NCBI GenBank assembly: GCA_040285745.1
Contig: JAUFOR010000008.1
Location: forward strand, 992,001-1,056,000
Direction of reading: 5' to 3'
Length of the DNA: 64,000 bases
From: Barthelona sp. PCE
Taxonomy: Eukaryota > Metamonada: BaSk clade
Shown: in pieces, positions 9,077 to 18,849 of the stretch
Layout: each line of letters opens with the position of its first letter
How positions within the stretch are numbered: position 1 is the first letter of the stretch
The notes under the pieces: generated by a model
Told to the model about the DNA's origin: nothing
The model's input: only the letters and a program-made list of their open reading frames with translations
Database searches by the model: none
Position numbers and translations under genes: made by a program

Positions 9077-10447
9077 TTATTCTGTAGGAATCTCCTCCAT
9101 GGTTTCAGAATTGTCTTCATCATGTTCCTTATTGTGTTCAGTTGCTTCATGAATGTTCTCCTCTTCAACCTCTTCATCAGGTTGCTGATCTTGTTCATCC
9201 TCTTCTACAACTGGGACTTCTACAGTCTCGTTTAATGGAGCTTCTTCACCTAAAAATTCTAATATTAAATCATTTTTTGGCGTTAGTGCTCCCTTTTCAC
9301 AAAAACGCTCAAATAAAGACAGTGCTTCGGATATTTTGAATCTCTTATCGATGTTCTTACTATATATAGTCTTAAATTCCTTATGTGTATCAATCATATC
9401 ATCTAATTCGAACTTGTCAAAATTGCTTACCTGTAGCTTAGTAACAACATCACTCGTACCAATTGTAGTGCTGCTTATCGATCTTTTGTGTCCGTTGACG
9501 CTGTGTGGTAAACTAGTTTCTCCTTCAATATAAAGCTTTTTGTACAAATGCCCATCTATTATTTCAATGAACTTATGATTAATATGATTGGCTGATTTCG
9601 GCACAACATAAGGATCGTGCTTGGCTAACAATGCATCAATCTGTGTTTTAATTGATGAAAAATGTTCAGGAAATAAATGAAATGTTTTTTTGAAAAATTT
9701 AATCATTTTGACAACTTTTGCATAAACAAAGATCTGATCACTGACGTTTTCTGCACCAATCCTTAACAAATTAACATTATAACGACTTGAAATAGTTCTT
9801 TTCGTAATGCTTAAAATTTTCTCACAACCTTCTAAAAAAGATGTAAAACGACTGATACTAATACCCTTACCCTGGTTACGAGGCGTGTTCTCATGTATAA
9901 CATTAATTAATCGATCTCTTGGGAAATATTGAGGATCAGACACAACCTTTAAATAGCTGTCAATAAATGGTTCACAAAGATCAATCATTGATTCCAACAG
10001 ATCTTCGTGCTGGAATACAAATGATTCTTCTGATTTAGATGTGAAATAGCAATGAACCTTGTACGAAAATGAACAATATACTTCATCTAGTTCTGGAGTG
10101 CTAATTCTTTGTTGCAAAAGAACGAGAAAACGAAGAATACACTTGAGTAGAAGCATTTCATCATCAACACCGAAAAAGCGCGAAAAATTCTTACTATCAA
10201 TAGCATCTAGTTCATCTAAAACACTCTTAATCCCATCTTCTGACAATTGTAGTGCAATTTCAACAAATAGATCATCCTTGAAGTCCTCAGAGAAAACTTT
10301 CCCTTCGAACAAACCCTCAAATTTGCTTTGAATATACTCCTTGAATGTGTGGATGCCGTGCTCCCCTTCTTTGTCGACCGTGTTCATATTATTATGTGTT
10401 GAAAAGGTCTGAATTTCAAGAAACAATACAGGAGGTTTGGTATCCAT
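9077..10447 (-). CDS. Orphan helical protein with acidic tail
   Basis: 456 aa, not recognised. Residues ~30-370 are predominantly helical, with no membrane segment or obvious catalytic motif. The last ~70 residues are a Glu/Asp/Gln-rich tail typical of nuclear or chaperone proteins. A second in-frame ATG (residue 21, MNTVDKEG) is an equally plausible start. Codon usage is AT-rich like its neighbours. Confidence 0.65.
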   Translation of the reverse strand: MDTKPPVLFLEIQTFSTHNNMNTVDKEGEHGIHTFKEYIQSKFEGLFEGKVFSEDFKDDLFVEIALQLSEDGIKSVLDELDAIDSKNFSRFFGVDDEMLLLKCILRFLVLLQQRISTPELDEVYCSFSYKVHCYFTSKSEESFVFQHEDLLESMIDLCEPFIDSYLKVVSDPQYFPRDRLINVIHENTPRNQGKGISISRFTSFLEGCEKILSITKRTISSRYNVNLLRIGAENVSDQIFVYAKVVKMIKFFKKTFHLFPEHFSSIKTQIDALLAKHDPYVVPKSANHINHKFIEIIDGHLYKKLYIEGETSLPHSVNGHKRSISSTTIGTSDVVTKLQVSNFDKFELDDMIDTHKEFKTIYSKNIDKRFKISEALSLFERFCEKGALTPKNDLILEFLGEEAPLNETVEVPVVEEDEQDQQPDEEVEEENIHEATEHNKEHDEDNSETMEEIPTE

Positions 10448-10743
10448 ATTATCGTTTTGGAATGTTCAAGAGCGGTTTAAATCGGAACAATAACTCAATA
10501 CAACGACATTTGAAACCAAATATCCTTACTTTACATAATAGGTTAGAAATTTCTGATAATGAGGGGTTTAACGCAAAATAAATACTGTTATTGTGGTGCA
10601 TATTGTTTTTTGATGAGTTTCCCTATGTTAACTAGTGCAGGTATTGTTATTGCTTTTTTTTTCCTTTTCAAATCACCATAATACTTTCTGAAACAAGTAG
10701 TACCCAGGGGTCTGCACCGTTTATAGACTCGGTCGGTCCAAAG

Positions 10744-10974
10744 ATGGGCAATACTGTTTACAGACCAGCTGCACCGAGACCATCAAGCTTAGTGCTTGTT
10801 GCGTTGTACTTAAAAGAACTTATTGGAATTAAATTACTTTATGTGGTTTTGCGCATACTTTTGATTATAGGGCAAGTCATTACCATATTTGTTTGCATAC
10901 ACAAAACCACTATTCTTCATTATTGTGATATTATCCATGCTTTTTCCACTGCGATTTATATCAAGAAGGTATAG
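10744..10974 (+). pseudogene. Short hydrophobic ORF, possible frameshifted 5' end of the next membrane gene
   Basis: 76 aa from ATG 10744, containing two strongly hydrophobic stretches. It overlaps the downstream membrane ORF in another frame; the downstream frame is open back to a TAG at 10868-10870, just where this frame is still hydrophobic. A one-base shift at about 10870-10890 would fuse both into one multi-pass protein. No GTATG...CTAAC-type intron is visible in the overlap, so a frameshift (real or sequencing) is more likely than splicing. Alternatively it is an unrelated chance ORF. Confidence 0.4.
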
Positions 10975-11866
10975 AAAGGCATTTTTTGATAATTTTAAGC
11001 TTATTTATTTTTTTGAAGCACTGGTTGAAGCACCCTTTGCTTTGTACGGTTATAGTATGTTTATAATTTATCCGATTGATATATGTGTTATACTTGCAGG
11101 TGGTAAATGGATTTTTGATGATAGATCTACATTTACAGATCCTTACAATCAATATGATTGGAATTTTGATCATTTCTTTATGATAATGCTTTTGGGTATT
11201 GCAATTATCCTTTTAATTATTAATATTCTTGTTGTATTATATATGTTTTTCTTGGGTAAATATCACGAATTATTAAAACAAATGAAAATACTGCGTAAAA
11301 AAATCGAAAATTTTTCAGAAGCAAATATAAAGGAGAAAAAAATAGCTAAAAGATTAATGTTGGCTCATTATATCGATTTCTTGCTTTTATTTTTACACAT
11401 TATAATTATAATAGCGATATTTAGCAATAATGTGAATGTTTTATTAGTGTTATATAGTATCACAACCATTTTTTATATTTACTATATATCTGTATGGGTA
11501 TATGTGTTACTTAAAGCACGTGAGCTCATTAAACCTGATCATATAGATGAAAAATATAATTATTATATCGTTTCAACTTATGTACAACAGGTTGTTTTTT
11601 CTGTAGTTCCTACTGGTTTTATAATGATGTTTTTATATTCATTGCTTCCAAGTAGTGATATAACCATGGATGATATAGTGAATTTGCTTAATATATTGTA
11701 TGGTTTCATAGCTTTTTTAGTACTCATTGTTGTATTATTCGTTTTAGGTTTGATAGTTTATGGAATTCGCCATTTATACAAAAATTGTCAAAGGAGCTAC
11801 AACACATTCGTGGATGGTCACCTTGCAGACTTGGAAAAAAAACCGAAAAGCAAGTTAATAGTGTAA
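10937..11866 (+). CDS. Multi-pass membrane protein, orphan
   Basis: 309 aa from the first ATG in frame (10937); the frame is open upstream to 10871 and could belong to a longer gene beginning at 10744. About seven hydrophobic segments are visible, with a charged loop around residues 110-130 (KMKILRKKIENFSEANIKEKK). The C-terminus is cytosolic-looking and basic (KKPKSKLIV). No family recognised. It is as AT-rich as the membrane orphans at 22 kb and 44 kb. Confidence 0.62.
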   Translation: MLFPLRFISRRYRKAFFDNFKLIYFFEALVEAPFALYGYSMFIIYPIDICVILAGGKWIFDDRSTFTDPYNQYDWNFDHFFMIMLLGIAIILLIINILVVLYMFFLGKYHELLKQMKILRKKIENFSEANIKEKKIAKRLMLAHYIDFLLLFLHIIIIIAIFSNNVNVLLVLYSITTIFYIYYISVWVYVLLKARELIKPDHIDEKYNYYIVSTYVQQVVFSVVPTGFIMMFLYSLLPSSDITMDDIVNLLNILYGFIAFLVLIVVLFVLGLIVYGIRHLYKNCQRSYNTFVDGHLADLEKKPKSKLIV

Positions 11867-12013
11867 ATAGAATTATTCTCGTATAGTGTAATTATGATGT
11901 TTTTTATTCTTACATGTGGGAGTTAATGGTGGGTTGATTCATCTTACATTTCCAAACAACTGAAGGCACAATTTTTGTTTGTTTTCTTTTTTTCGACTTC
12001 TTTTCGCTTAATT

Positions 12014-15000
12014 ATGAGTTCGATTCACGAGATCCGGTACTTTGAGTGTAAGGATCTCAACTTGAAGCTCTCGATACCCGAGAAGCAAACCAACGATAGC
12101 TTTGTTTTCAATCTTGATGAGATTTCGATTGTTGATCAAATCTCGGTGGGCAAGCACTTCATAGCAGCATCCGAGAATAACGAACTGATCGTTATTAGCA
12201 ATAAGGGACGAGTATTAAGGGTGGAGCTTTCAACCTCTATTAAACGTATTTGTCGTTTATTTGCCATTCCTTACCACTCCGAATTTGTGTCTCTCTCCCA
12301 AAACGCAAATGATGATGGTTTCGACATTATGTTGTGGTCAGTAACACCACACGGTCCAACTTGTTTATATTCTTTCAATTCATTACCGTTTAACGATGAA
12401 ATCCACGCAGTTGACGTCATGGACAAAATTATGTTGCTGCAGATGAAGGATGGAACGATTTATACAATGGATATGAGTAACCCACACGAATCAAAGTGTG
12501 TGAAGATGTTCAGGCACCAGACAATGGATGCCTACCGAACAAAGGAGGAGCTGGAGGACGAGGAGATGCCGCCTGTTGATGTTTTGTACGAAACTATCTT
12601 TCTGAAATCAAAAAACGTTTTTTTCTGTGTTACAAAGAAGCTTATTGTCCATGCTTTCCGCATTGGTGAGCAGCTCGAGTACCTAGGGTCGCAGCAACTC
12701 GATGTAGACCTCGAGAAGCAAGTGTTCAAACTTACTGCAAACTACTTCATTGGCATCGACGGTAAGTTAGTGAAAGCAATCAAGTGCTGTTCCATGTATG
12801 TCAGTGATGGTCACGTTGATGTTATATTCTATGAGCCAGAGTACAGATTGCGTCAGGGATCTCTGCTTGCCATGCTTAATATGATCAGAATACCTAATAT
12901 CAATGTTAACGCGTTAGAAATATTGGAGTTTTACGCATTCCATCAGTATGTTATTTTCCTTGTCCGCGACAAAAAGGTTGGCCATGTCTTTATTCGTATC
13001 TATGATCCCCGAGATCAACTTATGGTCTTTGATCAACGCGTGTTACAGCCTCGTTGTCTATGCATTAATCATCAATGCATATTCTTGGCATTTCCTATGG
13101 CACATAACTCTCTTGCGTTCAAATACTGCGACGAACTTTCGCTAAAGCAAAGAATGTTTAATGTTCAGAACGGTGGACAACAGGCTCTGAGTGATCGTGT
13201 CATCAAGAGTTACACAAGATATACTGAGCTGTTCAAGCATGTTGGTGCAAAGAAGCACCGCTCAGGCGCAGTGCAGAGGTTGTACAAGAACCATCGCAGT
13301 GAGAAGGAGCAGTTACAGAAGACTGAGGCTGATGCTTATGTCATATATGGAGACTATCTCTTTGAGAAGAAGAGTTACAGGGATGCGCTTGACGAGTATA
13401 AGAAGGCGCTGCACCAGGTCAGCGCTTCAAATATAATTCAGCGATATTTGCAGATCCAGGAGTTTGGTTTGCTCAGTGAATTGCTCTTCTTCTTACACGA
13501 GGAGAAACTTGCATCCGAGAAACATACATCACTTCTGATCAACACATATCTGAAGTTGAACAGTATAGATATGCTTAGAGCGTTCCTGTTGGAGACAGGT
13601 ACTCCATTCAACGAATTTACAGCCATTGATGCGTTGAGAAAGGCCGGACAACACGCTAAAGGCCAGCAACAGGGTCAGGAAACTGATAAAGTACTGTTGT
13701 TAGCAAAAGAGCTGGCAGCAAGAAGTGAAAAGACCAAAGAGATATATTTGGAGATCTTAATTGAGGAGCTTGAGGACTATGACGGTGCCATCAAGTGCTT
13801 ACTGGATGCAAGTATCGATGACAATGAACTGGTTCGATACCTCAAGAAGTTTGGTAAATCACTCGTAATGCACTGCACAGATAATGTTGTAGAGCTTTTC
13901 CATCACTTAATTGTCACATATCTCCCCCAGGAAACAAAGCAGGTCGAGACAGACGCGATGCTCGACAACACAATGGAGATGTACGACTTCAACACCGAGT
14001 CATTCCTTGAGACACAGACGATTTCTGTCATGCAGGAGGGCGGCGAGGAGCTTGTTGAGCTCGAGGAACTCGATGTTCGCATGGAAAAGAGTGATCAAGA
14101 GAGATTTTTTTACTTGGAAGATTTTCTTCACATTTTTGACGATGAGCCCAATGCTCTTCAGTTAGTTTTAGATTTCTGCGTCAAAGAGAACAGGGGCTCA
14201 CCTGCAATCCACAGTGCAACCATTGATCACTTTTTAATGAGATACACTGAGCAACGCGCACTTGTTTTGAAAGAAACAGATGCAAAGTTATTAGTGCAAC
14301 GTAAAACTCGCATTCAGCAGCTTGAACAGCGTATGCTCAAGTATCTTAAGGAGCACCGCGCTGGTATTGACATGAACCGTGTGCTCATCAGTTTCTACAA
14401 ACACGATTTCCACGCTGGTATCTCAAAAGCGTTGGATTCCTTGAAATACACTGCGTTACAATTTTCTTTTGTTGCAAATGGCACAGCTGACGGCGATCAG
14501 TTCCCCAGTTTCAGTCGAAGCGACAACGAGGTTCTCTTTGCATTGCTTGAGCTGCTTAAAACTGAGTGGTATGGCAAAAATAACAAGACTCATTTAGCAG
14601 ACAACTTTTTACATGAACTTGAAATGGAACATCCTCTTCTGAGCCCTATTCTCGTGCTGGAGACACTTGCACGTATCGAGGGTCTGGAATTGAGCCATGT
14701 CAAGGAGTGGCTACTAGATATTGTTTCTAGTGAGACGACCAAGATCGAAGAATTAACTGAACAGATTAGCTTCCTGGAAAATGAATGTGAGGACTTGGAG
14801 GGTAAGATAGAGCGTATGAATACACAGAATATTCAGTTCCAAAGTAGCAAATGTTCGGATTGTAGGCTCAAAATCGATGTCCCCTCAATTCACTTCTACT
14901 GTGGTCATTCATTCCATTACCGTGCTGAATGTCTGAAGGGAAACTTCGACCAGTGCCCGATCTGCATGTACGAGGAGAACAACGACGACCTTGAGGAGTT

Positions 15001-15106
15001 CCATGATATTATGAAATTTGAAAATAAGCTTAAACAGACAAATAACGGGTTCTATCAGCTATGTGATATGATTGGCAATGGTCTCATGCGCAACGACAAG
15101 TTGTAG
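12014..15106 (+). CDS. VPS11: VPS11, class C core subunit of HOPS/CORVET
   Basis: 1030 aa from ATG 12014 (MSSIHEIRYF), chosen over the upstream ATG at 11975, which adds a Phe-rich stretch. The N-terminal ~350 residues are a beta-propeller-like region, followed by a long alpha-solenoid with clathrin heavy-chain type repeats (e.g. EADAYVIYGDYLFEKKSYRD, where VPS11 family members have a closely similar segment). The end holds a RING-H2 finger (residues ~946-984: CSDC, then CGHSFHYRAEC, then CPIC), diagnostic for VPS11/VPS18. The complex tethers late-endosomal and vacuolar membranes before SNARE fusion. AATAAA at 15129-15134 follows the stop. Confidence 0.93.
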   Translation: MSSIHEIRYFECKDLNLKLSIPEKQTNDSFVFNLDEISIVDQISVGKHFIAASENNELIVISNKGRVLRVELSTSIKRICRLFAIPYHSEFVSLSQNANDDGFDIMLWSVTPHGPTCLYSFNSLPFNDEIHAVDVMDKIMLLQMKDGTIYTMDMSNPHESKCVKMFRHQTMDAYRTKEELEDEEMPPVDVLYETIFLKSKNVFFCVTKKLIVHAFRIGEQLEYLGSQQLDVDLEKQVFKLTANYFIGIDGKLVKAIKCCSMYVSDGHVDVIFYEPEYRLRQGSLLAMLNMIRIPNINVNALEILEFYAFHQYVIFLVRDKKVGHVFIRIYDPRDQLMVFDQRVLQPRCLCINHQCIFLAFPMAHNSLAFKYCDELSLKQRMFNVQNGGQQALSDRVIKSYTRYTELFKHVGAKKHRSGAVQRLYKNHRSEKEQLQKTEADAYVIYGDYLFEKKSYRDALDEYKKALHQVSASNIIQRYLQIQEFGLLSELLFFLHEEKLASEKHTSLLINTYLKLNSIDMLRAFLLETGTPFNEFTAIDALRKAGQHAKGQQQGQETDKVLLLAKELAARSEKTKEIYLEILIEELEDYDGAIKCLLDASIDDNELVRYLKKFGKSLVMHCTDNVVELFHHLIVTYLPQETKQVETDAMLDNTMEMYDFNTESFLETQTISVMQEGGEELVELEELDVRMEKSDQERFFYLEDFLHIFDDEPNALQLVLDFCVKENRGSPAIHSATIDHFLMRYTEQRALVLKETDAKLLVQRKTRIQQLEQRMLKYLKEHRAGIDMNRVLISFYKHDFHAGISKALDSLKYTALQFSFVANGTADGDQFPSFSRSDNEVLFALLELLKTEWYGKNNKTHLADNFLHELEMEHPLLSPILVLETLARIEGLELSHVKEWLLDIVSSETTKIEELTEQISFLENECEDLEGKIERMNTQNIQFQSSKCSDCRLKIDVPSIHFYCGHSFHYRAECLKGNFDQCPICMYEENNDDLEEFHDIMKFENKLKQTNNGFYQLCDMIGNGLMRNDKL

Positions 15107-15128
15107 TTGGTCAATTGATAGTTTGTGT

Positions 15129-15134
15129 AATAAA
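15129..15134 (+). terminator. Polyadenylation hexamer AATAAA
   Basis: AATAAA 23 nt after the VPS11 stop. The same hexamer follows many stops in the window. Confidence 0.6.
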
Positions 15135-15204
15135 TGCACGTGATTTTAACATTTTTTTGTAGTTCACCCTTTTCACATATTTGGGCTTACTTTATTATTA
15201 GTTT

Positions 15205-17094
15205 ATGCCACGACCTATTGCGAAAGTCTCTGAAAACTTCTATATTGAGAACTGTTTTGACTGTTTAATTGTTAGCGCAGTTGATGATTCGCTCAACACT
15301 CAGTCACTCTGTCTCATGGGAAAATGCAATGAAAGGGTCATACGTGGTCCTGATCAGGATCGTTATTTCAGTGAAAATGGGGGTTTGGTTATGAAATCTT
15401 CATTGTTGGAACCTTCTTTACTGGAACCGAACATTTTTTATCGTACACTAGGATTAAGTGAAGGCAAAACCATGATTGAAATATTTGAATTTGTTAAGGG
15501 AGACTTTGTTTTCAAGAAACATTTTGAGATTCCTTTTTTAGCTGAGGTTAAGTTGTTGAACCGGCAACTTATGGTAGTTAAATCAAATACAGACAAGAGT
15601 GTTGATGTCGATGATAAAGAATGCAACTTCATTTTGGAAGTCATAAGTCTGGAGGAAGCTTTCACAAACATATTTTGTAGTTTAGTTAAAGAAACAGTGT
15701 ATTTTTCTGTTCAAAACAACAAAGTACATGTGGTATATGAATTATGTAATGGTTTCAAGGATGTTATAATTGACATTGAAGGAGCTACAGTGTCATTTGA
15801 AGTGAACAATCTTCCATTGAGGATACACGCATTCGATATGACACCAGGTGACCACCGCTTCATAGTTAAGCATGACAATTGCTTTTGTTCTTGTTCATTT
15901 GAAAGTGGACAAATCTTGTTCAGTCCCTTGAATTACCAAGTACCAAAATTCAGAAAAGTTACAAAAATAGCACGTGTACAAGATACAGTTATACTTGCAC
16001 CGGATTCACGGGTTTCTTCAGTTGAGTTAAAATGTTTGTTGTGGAATTTCGTTTTGCTCAATGGTGAAATTTTTTGTTCTGAGTATAATGCTGAAAACGG
16101 GCGTACTGAGTTTTTCCCGGTATTAAAGCGCCAATTTGACTGTTTTTTCACAACAAAATGTTCTTTTGGATTTGCTAATGTTAGTAATCTTGTTACGCTA
16201 AAGAATTTTCCGATTTTTTTTGATTTTTTCAATAATTCAATCAAAGTAATCAAACAATCAATTGATTTGAAGAGCAAGAGACATTTAAACACACAGGTTT
16301 TTTATAATAATGTTGTTGAAAAATGGCAGTATGGTTCTGTATGGCAAAATTTTGAAAAGTGCATTGTGTATATTGACGGTGTAGAACATTTTAGCTTCAA
16401 CAAACCCAACAAAGGCATGGATTGTTATGTTATATTTAATAATTATCATTTTGTGTCCATGTACCGATGGAGAAAATCGAAAAGCATGTATATAAACAAA
16501 GCGCATTTTAGAAGAGGTTGTTTGGACAGTGTACAAGTAGTTGGAAATCGTGTGTGGTTTTGCAGTGGTATGAAAAGAAATATTAATGTTGTATTATTGT
16601 CGGAAGTTGGAGGAGATGTCATCAGTCATACATCATATTGTTTTGGAAATAACTTGAAAGCGTTGGAGGTGATAACTAATCCTCAATGCCAAGATGAGGT
16701 TTTTGTACGATTGATGAATGGGAATTCAAATGTTGAAGTTGATATTGCTGTGATTAAATACAGTATTGCTGAAAATTCCCTTTGTGTAATCGAAATTGAA
16801 CTCCCTTTGAGAAAGGGCGCCACTGCTTGTTTCGTTGATGAGAGTGTTTTTGTTTATTCTGATTTATTATGCTTCTGCTCCTGTACAACAAATATTCCAT
16901 TGGATATACCTCAAAAATACAGTCATTGTTATTGTCCTATAACCGGAGTTGCTCTTTTTTACAGTGATGTGACCGATTTGCTTTTGGAATTATGTATTAT
17001 AACATTTTATGATAATTATAGTCGTTTTAATGTTGAATTTAGATGTGTAGATATTGCTGAGTTTTTATCGCAGTGTAGTTGTTCAATTTCTTAA
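15205..17094 (+). CDS. Orphan, beta-rich, possible beta-propeller (MPR-type 1)
   Basis: 629 aa, starting MPRPIAKV. Alternating hydrophobic beta strands with frequent aromatic residues run through the whole length, as in propellers built from divergent blades; no WD or Kelch consensus is visible. Cys-rich spots occur (CFCSCSF, CFCSCTT, YSHCYC). No signal peptide or membrane segment. Size, start and texture are like the orphans at 46862 and 50762, but homology between them was not proven by eye. TTTTCAC lies at 15170-15176; AATAAA at 17125-17130 follows the stop. Confidence 0.7.
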   Translation: MPRPIAKVSENFYIENCFDCLIVSAVDDSLNTQSLCLMGKCNERVIRGPDQDRYFSENGGLVMKSSLLEPSLLEPNIFYRTLGLSEGKTMIEIFEFVKGDFVFKKHFEIPFLAEVKLLNRQLMVVKSNTDKSVDVDDKECNFILEVISLEEAFTNIFCSLVKETVYFSVQNNKVHVVYELCNGFKDVIIDIEGATVSFEVNNLPLRIHAFDMTPGDHRFIVKHDNCFCSCSFESGQILFSPLNYQVPKFRKVTKIARVQDTVILAPDSRVSSVELKCLLWNFVLLNGEIFCSEYNAENGRTEFFPVLKRQFDCFFTTKCSFGFANVSNLVTLKNFPIFFDFFNNSIKVIKQSIDLKSKRHLNTQVFYNNVVEKWQYGSVWQNFEKCIVYIDGVEHFSFNKPNKGMDCYVIFNNYHFVSMYRWRKSKSMYINKAHFRRGCLDSVQVVGNRVWFCSGMKRNINVVLLSEVGGDVISHTSYCFGNNLKALEVITNPQCQDEVFVRLMNGNSNVEVDIAVIKYSIAENSLCVIEIELPLRKGATACFVDESVFVYSDLLCFCSCTTNIPLDIPQKYSHCYCPITGVALFYSDVTDLLLELCIITFYDNYSRFNVEFRCVDIAEFLSQCSCSIS

Positions 17095-17147
17095 CATTTA
17101 AATAAGTACTAGAGTGTTTTTATTAATAAACTATGTGAAATTTTTGA

Positions 17148-17750
17148 TTAAAGTCCGCAGCAACCGCCACTCCTTATCCTACCTTCGTTAAACTGCAGCA
17201 CCTGATCTTTTTCCTTCGGTGATTGCTTATCTTGTGCCTTATGAACACATTCTAGAATTGCTACTTCAATATTAATATCTTCTTTGGCACTTGTCTCAAA
17301 AAAAAGCGCATGTTGTGCCTTTGCTAGCTCGATTCCCATGTCCTCGGTGATGACTCTATTGGGGAGATCAACCTTATTACCAATAACACACGTGACAGGC
17401 ATCTCATCATGATCATACATGTTCTTAATTTGATCAAACCAGTATTCCATTTCATGAAAAGACTTCTCGTCTGTGATGTCGTATACGCAGCACACAATAG
17501 CAACAGATCGTAACAAGGATGTGACAACGGATCGGAATCGTTCTTGTCCGCCTGTATCTGTGAACATTAAGCGAACCTTCTGGTCATTCACCTCAACAAC
17601 CTTGGATGCGAGGTCCAGTCCGATGGTTGATATTTGTTTTGAGTCGAAAGATTCAGAAATATATCTTGAAAGGATGCTTGTTTTACCCACACCGCTGTCT
17701 CCGATGATCGCAACCCTGAAGCTGTATGCAAATTCCTCTGTGTTCTCCAT
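17148..17750 (-). CDS. Rab-family small GTPase with DTGGQ switch II
   Basis: 200 aa from ATG 17750 (MENTEEFAYSFRVAII), the normal Rab length; upstream in-frame ATGs would add a Cys/Phe-rich stretch unlike any Rab. G1 GDSGVGKTS, G4 GNKVDL and G5 ETSAK are canonical. G3 reads TDTGGQERF instead of WDTAGQERF: the Trp is Thr and the Ala is Gly, giving an Arf-like GGQ. The catalytic Gln is kept. C-terminal GGCCGL carries the prenylatable cysteines. Likely a Rab of Golgi/endosome traffic; STIGLD in switch I loosely recalls Rab6, but the subtype is uncertain. Confidence 0.9.
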   Translation of the reverse strand: MENTEEFAYSFRVAIIGDSGVGKTSILSRYISESFDSKQISTIGLDLASKVVEVNDQKVRLMFTDTGGQERFRSVVTSLLRSVAIVCCVYDITDEKSFHEMEYWFDQIKNMYDHDEMPVTCVIGNKVDLPNRVITEDMGIELAKAQHALFFETSAKEDINIEVAILECVHKAQDKQSPKEKDQVLQFNEGRIRSGGCCGL

Positions 17751-17971
17751 GAAAAGGGATGTAAAGGGGATGGAATTCAAAAAACAAGGATTCATGTTTT
17801 TGAACCTCTTTGTATTGGATAAATGATTACAAAATATACATGAACAACAGTTGTCAACAAAGAAACAACAAAATTTGAAAAAGTTTACTAAAAGAGCTAT
17901 GCCACAAAGTAGCAATCTAAGACGTTTTATCTTATTAATAGAGTAATAAAACGACAACAAAACACAGTGCC

Positions 17972-18532
17972 TTAAACATACGCATTGACAGTATCTTCAT
18001 TAGAAGTATCCTTAATGGTTTCAGGTACATTCTTAAAAGATGTTGTCTCACCCTTGAAAATTGCAATGGCCTTTCGCTTTTCAGGAAGGCGCTTACGGTA
18101 GAGTATAATAGAGTAGGCGAGTAGACCAAGACAGAAAAGTTCAGTTAGAGCGAAACCGAGTTGGGTGTATTCAAGACCAAAACCAAGTGACATATCACCG
18201 GTTTTAATGAATGGGATGCCGATACCAGGGTTCTTGAATGGCAAAGAGATGATGTCTAGGATAAGGTGGCTGAATACAACAGACCAAACAGTGAGGAAAC
18301 CAAAACGAGTACGCGCTCCTCGAATGTTGCAAGCTGCCATGATTCCTGCGTATACTAAACCCCATAGAATGATCTCGACAACACCATGAGAGAGTGCGAA
18401 ATCCTTATATCCACCGAGGAAACCGATGAGAATATCAGGAAGAATGCAGCCCACAATATTTGTCCACAGTGGAATCAAAACCTGGGGAAAGCTTGTAACG
18501 TAGACCGCTAATGCAAAGTGTCCAGCAAACAT
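17972..18532 (-). CDS. YdjM-like (DUF457-type) membrane protein with putative metal-binding histidines
   Basis: 186 aa from ATG 18532 (MFAGHFALAV). Four to five membrane helices. The order of polar residues matches the bacterial YdjM/DUF457 family: an N-terminal GH, ILPDIL after the first helix pair, SHG, and FSHLILDIISLP followed by GIGIPF. In that family these His/Asp residues are thought to bind metal at the membrane. The family is mainly prokaryotic, so transfer is possible, but base composition does not stand out. The C-terminal ~40 residues are a soluble tail absent from the bacterial proteins. Confidence 0.55.
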   Translation of the reverse strand: MFAGHFALAVYVTSFPQVLIPLWTNIVGCILPDILIGFLGGYKDFALSHGVVEIILWGLVYAGIMAACNIRGARTRFGFLTVWSVVFSHLILDIISLPFKNPGIGIPFIKTGDMSLGFGLEYTQLGFALTELFCLGLLAYSIILYRKRLPEKRKAIAIFKGETTSFKNVPETIKDTSNEDTVNAYV

Positions 18533-18849
18533 TGAACTCAAGAAAGATATAATTCTAAAACCGATGAATTGTCAGAAATTCCTATCATCATCAATGGAAA
18601 AGGGTTGTTTTGTTAATTTAATCGAGCTCAACTGTCCGAGTTATTCAAATTCTGCATTCTCACTGATGTTTTTTGATTCTCTATTTTGGAGCCTATTTCA
18701 GTTGTTTAGTGTGTTTTTCTCACGTCACTTTGTGTTATAATAGTGTTTTAAGATGTAATGTAACTTCATTCTAACACAAAGTCAGCATAAATACTGTTTT
18801 ACCAAATTATTCCTCTTTCTCTCCATTGTGAATTGTTGGGGATGTCCAA
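18533..18849. other. Divergent intergenic region
   Basis: Separates the YdjM-like gene from the 1607-aa orphan. No coding sequence recognised. A short upstream ORF (ATG at 18842, stop after five codons) overlaps the orphan's start codon region. Confidence 0.5.
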
